From Actinomadura barringtoniae (GTDB lineage: Bacteria; Actinomycetota; Actinomycetes; Streptosporangiales; Streptosporangiaceae), in assembly GCF_017573505.1 (NCBI RefSeq), contig NZ_JAGEOJ010000002.1, forward strand, positions 620,001-684,000: DNA of 64,000 nt, given 5' to 3'. The position numbers and the translations under genes were made by a program. Shown piece by piece: positions 40,798-48,692 of the stretch. Below the pieces are notes generated by a model, which did not search any database, was not told the DNA's origin, and saw only the letters and a program-made list of their open reading frames with translations. Every line of letters starts with the position of its first letter. Positions within the stretch are counted from its first letter, which is position 1.

Positions 40798-40815
40798 ATG
40801 TAGCGTGCGCTTGTT
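40798..40815. promoter_or_regulatory. Weaker operator-like site
   Basis: The reverse complement begins AACAAGCGCACGCT, matching the first 14 bases of the 818 core at 11 positions; the far end is not conserved. It lies 27-44 bases before the hydrolase ATG, within the likely core promoter. Confidence 0.4.
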
Positions 40816-40841
40816 CGGTCAGTCCGCCGAGAGGGGTGCCC

Positions 40842-41675
40842 ATGCCATTCGCTGACCTGGGAGATGTGCGCCTGTTCTATACGGACGACGCCCCCGCGGA
40901 GGCCAAGGACACGCTCCTTCTGGTGCACGGGTACGCGGCCGACTCCCAGGACTGGCTGTGGCACATCCCCGCTCTGGTCGAGGCCGGGTACCGGGTCATC
41001 GCCCCGGACCTGCGAGGCCACGGGCACTCGTCGGCGCCCGAGACCGGCTACCGGCCGGAGGACACCGCCGGCGACCTCGTCCTGCTGCTCGACCATCTGG
41101 GCCTGGACCGGGTCATCGCGTTCGGCCACTCGATGGGCGGAATGGTGGTGACCGCGCTGGCCGTCGAGCATCCCGAACGCGTCCGGGCCCTGGTCTGCGT
41201 GGACCCCGCGTACGGGCTGCCCCAGCAGGTCGCACAGTTCATGCCGTCGATGATCGATGGGCTGGCCAAGGACCCGTACGCCGCCGTGCTCGCGTGGGAG
41301 GCCGTCCTCTACACCCCGGCGACGCCCGAGCACGTCCTGTCCGCGCACTCCCGGAAGATCCAGGCCACCGCCGAGCCCGCGCTCCGGCAGGCCTTCCCGG
41401 CGCTGTTCACCGGCGCGGACCAGTGGGGCTGCCGCCCCGAGTCCGACGCCTACGTGTCCCGCCGCACCTGTCCCGTGCTCGTCCACTGGGCCGACGCCGA
41501 ACGCGCCGGCTGGGAGAACGAACTGCTCAAGCATCCCGTCTCCAAGGCCATCGCGTGGCCGGGAGCCGGGCACCGGCTGCACGAAGAGCGGCCGGCCGAA
41601 TTCCTGCACGTCGTCAAGAACTGGCTCGAGGAACTCGAGAAGCTCGCCGAGCTCGACAAGGAGAAGTCCGCGTGA
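40842..41675 (+). CDS. Alpha/beta hydrolase
   Basis: 277 residues from the ATG at 40842 (GAGGGG five bases upstream); a GTG six bases earlier overlaps that site. Motifs: LLLVHGYAADSQDWLW oxyanion region, RGHGHSSAPETGYRPEDTAGDL, nucleophile Ser in AFGHSMGGMVV, and a C-terminal GAGHRLHEERP His. It is like epoxide hydrolases, meta-cleavage-product hydrolases or esterases. First of three coupled genes with two LLM oxidoreductases; GTGA overlap with the next. Confidence 0.88.
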   Translation: MPFADLGDVRLFYTDDAPAEAKDTLLLVHGYAADSQDWLWHIPALVEAGYRVIAPDLRGHGHSSAPETGYRPEDTAGDLVLLLDHLGLDRVIAFGHSMGGMVVTALAVEHPERVRALVCVDPAYGLPQQVAQFMPSMIDGLAKDPYAAVLAWEAVLYTPATPEHVLSAHSRKIQATAEPALRQAFPALFTGADQWGCRPESDAYVSRRTCPVLVHWADAERAGWENELLKHPVSKAIAWPGAGHRLHEERPAEFLHVVKNWLEELEKLAELDKEKSA

Positions 41676-42922
41676 AGTTTTCCATCTTCCTGAACCCGCA
41701 GATCCCCGGGTCGGGCTGGGCCGCCGAGGAGAACGCCAAGGCCAAGCGGCCGATCGGACGGGACGTCGAGTCGTACCAGAAGCTGCTGCACGAGGTCCGC
41801 GAGATCGCGGTGCACGCCGACCAGGTCGGCTTCGACGCGCTCATGATGACCGAGCACCACTTCCATTCCGAAGGCTTCGAGTTCTCGGTCAACCCGCTGA
41901 TGTTCCTGACCGACCTCGCCGCCCGGACCGAGCGGATCCTGCTCGCGCCGCTCGGCATCGTGCTGCCGGCCTGGGACCCGATCCGCGCCGCCGAGGACGT
42001 GGCCCTCCTCGACCAGTTCTCCAAGGGCCGGCTGCGCCTCGGCGTCGCCCGCGGCTACCAGAACCGCTGGATGAACGTGCTGGGCCAGCGCTGGCACGCC
42101 GCCGCCGCGCGCTCGGACGGCTCCAAGTCCGACAACCGCAACTTCGACGTCTTCGGCGAAGTCCTGAAGATCATGAAGATGGCGTGGGAGCAGGACTCGC
42201 TCCGCTACAAGAGCGACGTGCTGGACTACGAGATCCCCGCCCCGTTCTCCGGCATCGAGGGCTGGCCCGCGCAGGAGTGGACGCAGACGTTCGGCGCGCC
42301 CGGCGAGATCGACGAGAACGGCGTGATCCAGTCCGTCTCGGTCTGCCCGAAGCCGTACCAGTACCCGCACCCCGAGCTGTGGCAGCCGTTCACCGTGTCC
42401 GACCGCAGCGTCATCCGGGCGGCGCAGGAGGGCATCATGCCCTGGATGTTCACGCCGAACCCCGACGACCACGCGGCCAAGGCCAAGCTCTACCAGGAGG
42501 AGTGCGCCAAGCAGGGCAAGGACTACAAGCTCGGCGAGCACACCGGCATCCTGAAGATCGTGGGCATGGCCGACACCCGCGAGGAGGCCATCGAGACCTA
42601 CGGCAAGGGCATGCAGAAGGACTTCGCCTCCTTCTTCGGCCCGTTCGGCTACCTCGAGGTGCTGCGCAAGAAGGAGGACGACAGCCACAAGCCCATCTCT
42701 CCGGAGAAGGGCGACTTCAAGCGCATGAACGACGTCGAGATGGCCCTCCTCGGCACCCCTGACGACGTCAAGCGCGGCATCCAGCGCATGCTCGACCGGA
42801 TGCCCGACCTGGAGTGGTTCGGCCTGTTCATGCAGGGCCAGCAGGGCGTGCTGCCGCTCGACACGGTGAAGCGCAACCTGGAGATGTTCGCCACCAAGGT
42901 CATCCCCGAGTTCCAGGACTGA
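41672..42922 (+). CDS. LLM-class flavin-dependent oxidoreductase (luciferase-like, long form)
   Basis: 416 residues; the GTG at 41672 overlaps the hydrolase TGA. Unlike the other LLM proteins here it is long and has the pattern MTEHHFHSEGF, LDQFSKGRLRLGVARGYQNRW and an insertion with VCPKPYQYPHPELWQPFTVS. This is closer to bacterial-luciferase-type (FMNH2-dependent monooxygenase) members than to F420 enzymes. A hydroxylation, Baeyer-Villiger or desulfonation-type reaction is possible. It is central to the operon and needs a flavin reductase not seen here. Confidence 0.85.
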   Translation: MKFSIFLNPQIPGSGWAAEENAKAKRPIGRDVESYQKLLHEVREIAVHADQVGFDALMMTEHHFHSEGFEFSVNPLMFLTDLAARTERILLAPLGIVLPAWDPIRAAEDVALLDQFSKGRLRLGVARGYQNRWMNVLGQRWHAAAARSDGSKSDNRNFDVFGEVLKIMKMAWEQDSLRYKSDVLDYEIPAPFSGIEGWPAQEWTQTFGAPGEIDENGVIQSVSVCPKPYQYPHPELWQPFTVSDRSVIRAAQEGIMPWMFTPNPDDHAAKAKLYQEECAKQGKDYKLGEHTGILKIVGMADTREEAIETYGKGMQKDFASFFGPFGYLEVLRKKEDDSHKPISPEKGDFKRMNDVEMALLGTPDDVKRGIQRMLDRMPDLEWFGLFMQGQQGVLPLDTVKRNLEMFATKVIPEFQD

Positions 42923-42930
42923 CCCCGGCG

Positions 42931-43779
42931 ATGGAGTTCTGGCTGGCGGCGACCTTCGCCGAGACCCACGAGTACCTCGGCCTCGCACAGGCGGCCGACC
43001 GGCTCGGGTACGACGCGTTCGCGGTGTCGGATCACATCTTCTACACCGACTACGACGCGTCGTACCCCTACTCCGACGACGGCTCACCCCCGTACACCCC
43101 CGACACGCACTGGCCGGACGCCTGGGTGACCATCGGCGCCATGTCGTCGGTGACCGAACGCCTCCGCTTCGCCACCAACGTCTACATCCCCCCGGCCCGC
43201 GACCTGTTCACCGTCGCCAAGGCCGTGTCGACGGCCGCCGTCCTCTCCGGCGACCGCGCCATCTTCGGCGTGGGCGTCGGCTGGTGCAAGGACGAGTTCC
43301 TCCAGACGGGCCAGGACTTCCACACCCGAGGCAAGCGCCTGGACGAGATGATCCCCGCCCTCCGCACCCTCTGGCAGGGCGGCATGGTCGAGCACCACGG
43401 CCGGCACTACGACTTCGGCCCCCTGAGCATCTCCCCCACGCCCTCGAAGCCCGTCCCCGTCTTCATCGGCGGCGACAGCGACGCGGCCCTCCGCCGCGCC
43501 GCCCGCATGGGCGACGGCTGGATCGGCAACCGCATCTACTCCGAAGACCGGCTGTCCGAACTCCTGGAGCGCCTCACCGGCCACCTCAAGGACAACGGCC
43601 GCACCCTCGACGACCTCGACGTGGTGGCCCCCATCGGCGCCGTCCCCAGCGTCGACCTCTACCGCAAGTGGTCCGACCGGGGCGTCACCGCCACCCTCGC
43701 CCAACCCTGGTGGTCCACCCCCACCGAGAAGATCGCCGGCATGGAGCGCTTCGCCGAAAAGATCATCTCAAGGCTGTGA
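42931..43779 (+). CDS. LLM-class F420-dependent oxidoreductase
   Basis: 282 residues from ATG at 42931, eight bases after the previous stop. ADRLGYDAFAVSDHIFYTDY, ERLRFATNVYIPPAR and IFGVGVGWCKDEFLQTG place it in the TIGR03619-like F420 group. It follows a luciferase-type enzyme and a hydrolase in the same transcript, giving an operon with two different LLM subfamilies, presumably successive steps on one substrate. Its stop abuts the convergent cyclase stop. Confidence 0.87.
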   Translation: MEFWLAATFAETHEYLGLAQAADRLGYDAFAVSDHIFYTDYDASYPYSDDGSPPYTPDTHWPDAWVTIGAMSSVTERLRFATNVYIPPARDLFTVAKAVSTAAVLSGDRAIFGVGVGWCKDEFLQTGQDFHTRGKRLDEMIPALRTLWQGGMVEHHGRHYDFGPLSISPTPSKPVPVFIGGDSDAALRRAARMGDGWIGNRIYSEDRLSELLERLTGHLKDNGRTLDDLDVVAPIGAVPSVDLYRKWSDRGVTATLAQPWWSTPTEKIAGMERFAEKIISRL

Positions 43780-44442
43780 TCAGCGCGGGCTGATGCTCGC
43801 GACCGCACGGACGGGTGCGCCATCCGCGGCAAGGCGCAACGGGAACAGATAGGCCTCGATGCGCTGGCCGCGGACGGCCAGCAGGCGCTCCAGGCCGGTG
43901 AGGTTCTCGGCTATGACGGCGCCTGCTCGGCAGAGGACTTGGTGGGCGGCCAGGGAGAAGTCGTCGGAGCCGGGCTCTGGGGTGCGGTCGACGCTGAGGG
44001 CGTCGATTCCCACTGTGCGGACTCCGCTGTCGATGATGGCCTGCGCCAGGTCCGGGGTCGGGTAGGGGTGGGCGAGGTAGTCGCCGGTGCCCCAGTGGGA
44101 CGACCAGCCGGTGACCATGAGGAGGATGTCGCCTGGCTTGAGGCCGTGCGGGAGACGGTCTGGGCCTATGGGCGTGCGGGGAGGCAGGCCTCGGGCGTCC
44201 AGGAGCTTGGCCGGGCCTGTGAAGCGGGAGAGCGGGAGCTCGTCGAGGCGGGGCAGGGCGGGGTCGATGTGGAACGGGGCGTCGACGTGGGTGCCGGTCT
44301 GGGAGCCCAGGTGTACGCGCTGCACGTTGACGCCGTCGGTGTCGGCGGTGAGGGCGGGCGTGATCTCGACCTCGGGGTCGCCGGGATAGACCGGCATGCC
44401 GGTGACGATGGGGACGGACAGGTCGACCAGGTCAGCTGCCAT
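43780..44442 (-). CDS. Cyclase-family metal-dependent hydrolase
   Basis: 220 residues from the ATG at 44442. LSVPIVTGMPVYPGDPEVEI, GSQTGTHVDAPFHI (metal-binding HxD-x-x-x-H) and the C-terminal GADALS-like GIDALSVDRTPEPG form the cyclase/kynurenine-formamidase fold. Members hydrolyse formamides or isatin-like cyclic amides, or act in polyketide cyclisation. No kynurenine genes are adjacent, so the substrate is open. Single gene, divergent from the HipA-like kinase gene (46 bases). Confidence 0.87.
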   Translation of the reverse strand: MAADLVDLSVPIVTGMPVYPGDPEVEITPALTADTDGVNVQRVHLGSQTGTHVDAPFHIDPALPRLDELPLSRFTGPAKLLDARGLPPRTPIGPDRLPHGLKPGDILLMVTGWSSHWGTGDYLAHPYPTPDLAQAIIDSGVRTVGIDALSVDRTPEPGSDDFSLAAHQVLCRAGAVIAENLTGLERLLAVRGQRIEAYLFPLRLAADGAPVRAVASISPR

Positions 44443-44488
44443 GGCGCCGATTATCGCGGCGGGCACGGCAGCCGATAGCGTGATCGGC

Positions 44489-45316
44489 GTGTTGCCTCTT
44501 GTCACCGCCATCCGGTACGTGACGCCGCTGCGCGAGGGCGGCTCGCTGCCGGGGATCGTCGAGGCCGACGATCTGGGCACGTACGTCATGAAGTTCCATG
44601 GCGCGGGCCAGGGCCGCAAGGCCCTGATCGCCGAGATCATCGCGGGCGAGCTGGCCCGGCGCCTCGGGTTCCGCGTGCCCGAGCAGGTGATCATCGACCT
44701 GGACCCGGTCATCGGGCGGCACGAACCCGATCCCGATGTGCAGGACCTGCTGAAGGCCAGCACGGGGTGGAATCTCGGCGTCGACTTCCTGCCGGGGTCG
44801 CTGGGTTTCGATCCGCTGGGGTGGAAGCCGGACCGCGAGTGGGCGGCGCGGGTGCTGTGGTTCGACGCGTTCATCGGGAACGTGGACCGCAGCTGGCGCA
44901 ACCCCAACATGCTGGTCTGGCACGGTCAGACCTGGCTGATCGACCATGGGGCAAGCTTGATCTTCCATCACGCGTGGGCGAACGCGGCGCGGCTGTTCTC
45001 GGGGCCCTACGACGTCGACGACCATGTGCTGACGCCGTTCGTCGGCGATCTGGGCGCGGCGGAGGCGGAGCTGGCGCCGAAGATCACGCGGGCGTTGCTG
45101 CAGGAGGTCACCGGGCTGGTCCCGGACCGGTGGCTGGAGAACGAGCCCGGGTTCGACGGACCGGAGTCCCTGCGCGAGGCGTACGTCGACATCCTGGCGA
45201 CGCGGGCGGAGAAGCCCCGCGACTGGCTGCCGGATCTGGACATGAGCGGTCACAGGCCCGACACCGGCTCGCGGCGCGGCGAGAAGCGGCCCGGTTGGCT
45301 GGGTGGTCCGGCATGA
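44489..45316 (+). CDS. HipA-family kinase-like protein
   Basis: About 275 residues; GTG at 44489 or nearby GTG at 44480 are both possible, no clear ribosome site. The C-terminal kinase core is visible: FDAFIGNVDRSWRNPNMLV (catalytic Asn/Asp region) and IDHGASLIFHH (metal site). HipA proper is longer (about 440) with an HTH-bearing HipB partner; here the N-terminal domain is reduced and no HipB is adjacent. Instead the stop overlaps the DUF3037 ATG (ATGA, 45313). Function of this pair is unknown. Confidence 0.8.
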   Translation: MLPLVTAIRYVTPLREGGSLPGIVEADDLGTYVMKFHGAGQGRKALIAEIIAGELARRLGFRVPEQVIIDLDPVIGRHEPDPDVQDLLKASTGWNLGVDFLPGSLGFDPLGWKPDREWAARVLWFDAFIGNVDRSWRNPNMLVWHGQTWLIDHGASLIFHHAWANAARLFSGPYDVDDHVLTPFVGDLGAAEAELAPKITRALLQEVTGLVPDRWLENEPGFDGPESLREAYVDILATRAEKPRDWLPDLDMSGHRPDTGSRRGEKRPGWLGGPA

Positions 45317-45720
45317 GCGACAACATCTCGGGCCGTGACGACGGCAAGAAGGCGTTCGAGTACGCGGCGCTGCGCGTGATCCCGCGGGTCGAGCGGGGCG
45401 AGTTCATGAACGTGGGCGTCGTCGTCTACTGCCGCGCCCTGGACTACCTCGGCTGCCGCACGCACGTCGATGAGACCCGCTTGCGAGCCCTCAACCCGGC
45501 GCTGGACCTGGATGGCGTGCGCAAGGCGCTGGACGCCGTCGACGCCGTGTGCTGCGGCGGCGAACGGGCCGGGCAGGCCGCCTCCGAGCCGCCGGGCTCG
45601 CGCTTCCGCTGGCTCACCGCGCCGCGCAGCACGATCGTTCAGCCGGGCCCGGTGCACGCCGGACTGACGACCGACCCGGCCGCCGAGCTCGACCGGCTCC
45701 TGGAGCTCCTGGTCAAATAG
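45313..45720 (+). CDS. DUF3037 protein
   Basis: 135 residues. EYAALRVIPRVERGEFMNVG and VVVYCRALDYLGCR at the N-terminus and the C-terminal TDPAAELDRLLELLV match the DUF3037 family, which usually sits beside a HipA-like kinase. Soluble, no catalytic motif known. Translationally coupled to the kinase gene, so likely its partner, substrate or regulator (inference). Confidence 0.85.
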   Translation: MSDNISGRDDGKKAFEYAALRVIPRVERGEFMNVGVVVYCRALDYLGCRTHVDETRLRALNPALDLDGVRKALDAVDAVCCGGERAGQAASEPPGSRFRWLTAPRSTIVQPGPVHAGLTTDPAAELDRLLELLVK

Positions 45721-46632
45721 TCAGTCCCACTCCCACCTGATGCCGTGGTAGCCGGTGGACATGCCGAACTCGATGAAGTGGACGCTCTGGTAGCTCGACA
45801 TGCGCAGGTCGGCCAGGTCCTTCAGCGCCGTCTGCGCGTCCGGGCGCCACGTCCGGTAGCAGCGGGCCGGGAGCGTCCCCGGATGGAAGCGCACCTCGAT
45901 CAGGTACTCGTGCTGCGGGGTGCGGAAGCCGCGGCCCTCCTCGGTCACCTCCGGGCCGCGTTCGTCGAAGCCGAAGCCGTACTCCAGCAGGTAGGTCTCG
46001 CCGCGTGCGAGCGCACGGTCGAACAGCAGCTCCGCGGCGATCAGCCCTGAGCTCTCGTCCATCCGCACCCGCCCGAAGCGGCAGCCGCTGGCCGTACGCG
46101 AGGAGGGCAGGACGCGGTGCGGGTGGTGGTAGACGGCGATCCAGCGGTCCACGCCGCGCTGCTGGGCCTGGAAGACCGCGCGGGTGCGGATCTCGCGCAG
46201 CTCCCGGCCGCGGCCGAGCACGTGCTGGTCGTGCAGGCTGAGGCCGGTGAGCTGGCGTTCACCGCGCTCGCCTATCTCGTCGATGAGGGCGCGTACGCCG
46301 GGTTCGGGACACAGTTCCTCGACCGGCAGCCAGGGTCCGCTGGAACGTTCGCCGGACGGTTTGAGGAGGGTGAGGAGCGAGTGCCGCGGCAGGTCGAGGA
46401 TCACCTCGAGGCCGCGCACCGCGCGCAGCGAGTCGGCCCGCTCGGGGCGGGTGCGTCCACGCTGCCAGTAGCTGAGGGTGGACAGGCTGACCGCGATGCC
46501 CTGCTGTTCGAGCCGGCGTCGCAGGGATTCGAGGCTCAGCCCACGGGCTTGGATCGCCGCATGCAGGGCCACGTTGAAGGGGCCGTACTGCAGCATCTGG
46601 AGGAGATCGTCCTCCGTGACGCTCTGCACCAC
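45721..46632 (-). CDS. Helix-turn-helix protein, paralogue 1 (WEWD C-terminus)
   Basis: 303 residues; the GTG at 46632 has GGAGG six bases upstream. N-terminal helix-turn-helix about 25-75: FNVALHAAIQARGLSLESLR, SLSTLSYWQRGRTRPERADS. The remaining ~220 residues, ending GIRWEWD, have no named domain; several conserved blocks (CRFGRVRMDESSGLIAAELL, YLLEYGFGFD, EYLIEVRFHPGTLPARCY) are shared with the next gene. Roughly 35-40% identity by eye. Probably DNA-binding with an unknown sensor domain. Function unknown. Confidence 0.75.
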   Translation of the reverse strand: MVQSVTEDDLLQMLQYGPFNVALHAAIQARGLSLESLRRRLEQQGIAVSLSTLSYWQRGRTRPERADSLRAVRGLEVILDLPRHSLLTLLKPSGERSSGPWLPVEELCPEPGVRALIDEIGERGERQLTGLSLHDQHVLGRGRELREIRTRAVFQAQQRGVDRWIAVYHHPHRVLPSSRTASGCRFGRVRMDESSGLIAAELLFDRALARGETYLLEYGFGFDERGPEVTEEGRGFRTPQHEYLIEVRFHPGTLPARCYRTWRPDAQTALKDLADLRMSSYQSVHFIEFGMSTGYHGIRWEWD

Positions 46633-46779
46633 TGTCGGCCTCCGAGGGGATCGGGCCGTGCCCCCGTCGTCTCCGGCCTTGACAACAGCACTTGCTCTAC
46701 TGGCGCTCACTGTAAGATCCCGGGCCCGAAAAGCCAAGCGCCGGAGTCCCCCGACCCGTTCAGTTTCTAGAGAGCCCGT

Positions 46780-47655
46780 TCAGTCCCACTCCCATTCGAT
46801 GCCGAGGATGCCGTGGCGGACGTCGGCCATCGCCAGGTGTGCGCTGCCGGACGTGCCGATCCACAGCTCGTCCAGGCGCTCGTGGCGGCCGTGCCTGGTC
46901 TCCTGTGAGAAGCCGTAGCACCGGGCCGGGTAGGTCTCCGGGTGGAACTGCACGACCGCCAGGTAGTCGCGCACGGGCCGGGGGAAGCGCCGGTCGTAGT
47001 GGTCGGCGACCGGGCCGCCGCCGGGCAGCCTCAGCTCGTACTCGATCACGGCGGTGTCGCCCACGGCCAGCACCCGGTCGAAGACCAGCTCGAACGCCAG
47101 CAGCCCGCCGGCCTCGCGGACGCGGCCCGGCCGGCAGTACCGGAGCGTGGTCAGCTCGGCGCCCTCCCCCGCCGGGTGAACGCACACGACCCGGTCCACG
47201 TCGTCCCCCGCCGCCCGCAGGACGTTCCGTACCGCCAGCCCGCGCGGCCTGCGGTCGGCGCCGAGCTGGTGCACGTCATGGGTGCTGAGCCGTTCCAGCC
47301 GGTGCTCGCCCGAGCGGTCCAGCTCGCCGACGACCCGCGCGTACAGGTCCGGGTCCGGCCACAGCTCGGCGGGTGAACGCCCGCGCTCCAGCCGTCCGAT
47401 AGCGGCCTGGCCGGAACCCGCCGCACCCGGCTCGGTGGTGTCGAGCGGGCCGGTCAGCGTCCCCGACGGAACGCCGAGGACCTCCTCCAGCGCCGCCACG
47501 ACCGCGCGCGAACGGGGACGGCTGCGCCCGCGCTGCCAGTAGCTCAGTGTCGCGACGCTGACCGAGAGTCCGCGCTGGCCGAGCCGGTGCCGGATGCGCT
47601 CCAGGGTCAGGCCGCTCGCCTGAACGGCCTGGCGCAGCGCACCGGCGAAGTCCAC
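46780..47655 (-). CDS. Helix-turn-helix protein, paralogue 2 (WEWD C-terminus)
   Basis: 291 residues from the GTG at 47655; a TTG at 47727 would extend it but lacks a ribosome site and would run over a promoter-like region. Same order as its neighbour: FAGALRQAVQASGLTLERIR, SVATLSYWQRGRSRPRSRAV, and C-terminal YLAVVQFHPETYPARCYGFS ending GIEWEWD. The 147-base gap to paralogue 1 implies a tandem duplication. Likely a transcription factor; effector domain unnamed. Confidence 0.72.
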   Translation of the reverse strand: MDFAGALRQAVQASGLTLERIRHRLGQRGLSVSVATLSYWQRGRSRPRSRAVVAALEEVLGVPSGTLTGPLDTTEPGAAGSGQAAIGRLERGRSPAELWPDPDLYARVVGELDRSGEHRLERLSTHDVHQLGADRRPRGLAVRNVLRAAGDDVDRVVCVHPAGEGAELTTLRYCRPGRVREAGGLLAFELVFDRVLAVGDTAVIEYELRLPGGGPVADHYDRRFPRPVRDYLAVVQFHPETYPARCYGFSQETRHGRHERLDELWIGTSGSAHLAMADVRHGILGIEWEWD

Positions 47656-47695
47656 GGCCGGATCGTATCGATCTCTGGAAGGAATGTTTGCAAAA
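47656..47695 (-). promoter_or_regulatory. Promoter-like sequence immediately before paralogue 2
   Basis: On the minus strand TTGCAA is followed 18 bases later by GATACG about 6 bases before the GTG. Suggests a near-leaderless transcript; spacing and -10 match are only moderate. Confidence 0.35.
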
Positions 47696-47767
47696 GATTC
47701 CGAAACGGGGCCGATATCCAGGACCAAACCGATTCAGAACAACTCGGGCACCAGACCGTTCCACCGC

Positions 47768-48622
47768 TCAGAAGAGCACGGACATGAAGGTGTCGATCTC
47801 GGCGAGGCCGACGCGGCGGTAGGCGGCCCGCGCCCGCGTGTTGAAGTCGTTGACGTACAGCGAGACGGTCGGCGCGATCGAGCGCAGCGCCTCCTCCACC
47901 AGGGCGGCCATCCCGGTCACCGACCGGCCCTGCCCCCGCTCGTCCGGCGGCACCCAGACACCCTGCACCTGGCAGGCGTACGGCGTGACGGCGCCGACCT
48001 CGGCCTTGAACAGCACCCGGCCGTCCTCGATCCGGGCGAACGCGCGCCCGGCGCGGATCAGCTCGGCGACCCGGGCCCGGTAGAGCACTCCCCCGTCGCC
48101 CGCGTTCGGCGAGACGCCGACCTCCTCGGTGAACATCGCCACGCACGCGGGGTAGATCACGTCGAACTCGTCCATGCGGACCCGCCGCACGCCCGGGTCG
48201 GCGGAGATCGCGACCGGCGGCACCGCCGAGGTGGCCATGACCGGCTGCGCGGCGCGGATCGCCCGCGCCGGGCCCCAGTAGGGCTCCAGGAACTCCCACA
48301 GCTCGCGGACGGGCCCGACCGGGCCGACGATCGACGAGCAGCGCCGCCCTTGGGCCTGCGCCCGCTCACCGAACGCCCGTACGGCGTCGGGCCCCGCGTT
48401 CACCGGGATCAGGTTGGCCCCGGCGTAGCAGAGCGAGGACAGCCGCCCGTCACGCATGTAGCCCCACATCTGGGCGCCGAGCCGGCCCGGGTCGAGCCCG
48501 ACGGCGTGCACGCGGGAGCTGACGAACACGTTCGCCACCGGGTCGGCGTCCAGGATCGCCAGGACCTCGTTCCGGTGCCGGTCGTCCAATACCCGCACCG
48601 GCAACGAACCCAGCATGCGCAT
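47768..48622 (-). CDS. DUF4081-GNAT acetyltransferase
   Basis: 284 residues. N-terminal DUF4081 part (about 1-130; NVFVSSRVHAVGLDP, CSSIVGPVGPVRELWEFLE) and C-terminal GNAT fold with QVQGVWVPPDERGQGRSVTG (acetyl-CoA loop) and LYVNDFNTRARAAYRRVGL. This two-domain protein is a regular neighbour of ispG in actinobacteria. Substrate unknown. Here it is separated from ispG by five tandem peptidase genes. Confidence 0.9.
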   Translation of the reverse strand: MRMLGSLPVRVLDDRHRNEVLAILDADPVANVFVSSRVHAVGLDPGRLGAQMWGYMRDGRLSSLCYAGANLIPVNAGPDAVRAFGERAQAQGRRCSSIVGPVGPVRELWEFLEPYWGPARAIRAAQPVMATSAVPPVAISADPGVRRVRMDEFDVIYPACVAMFTEEVGVSPNAGDGGVLYRARVAELIRAGRAFARIEDGRVLFKAEVGAVTPYACQVQGVWVPPDERGQGRSVTGMAALVEEALRSIAPTVSLYVNDFNTRARAAYRRVGLAEIDTFMSVLF

Positions 48623-48692
48623 GGTCTACCGGCCCTTGAACGCGGCCGTGGACCGGCGCACCATCAGCACTGTCAGCACCACGCCAACAAGC

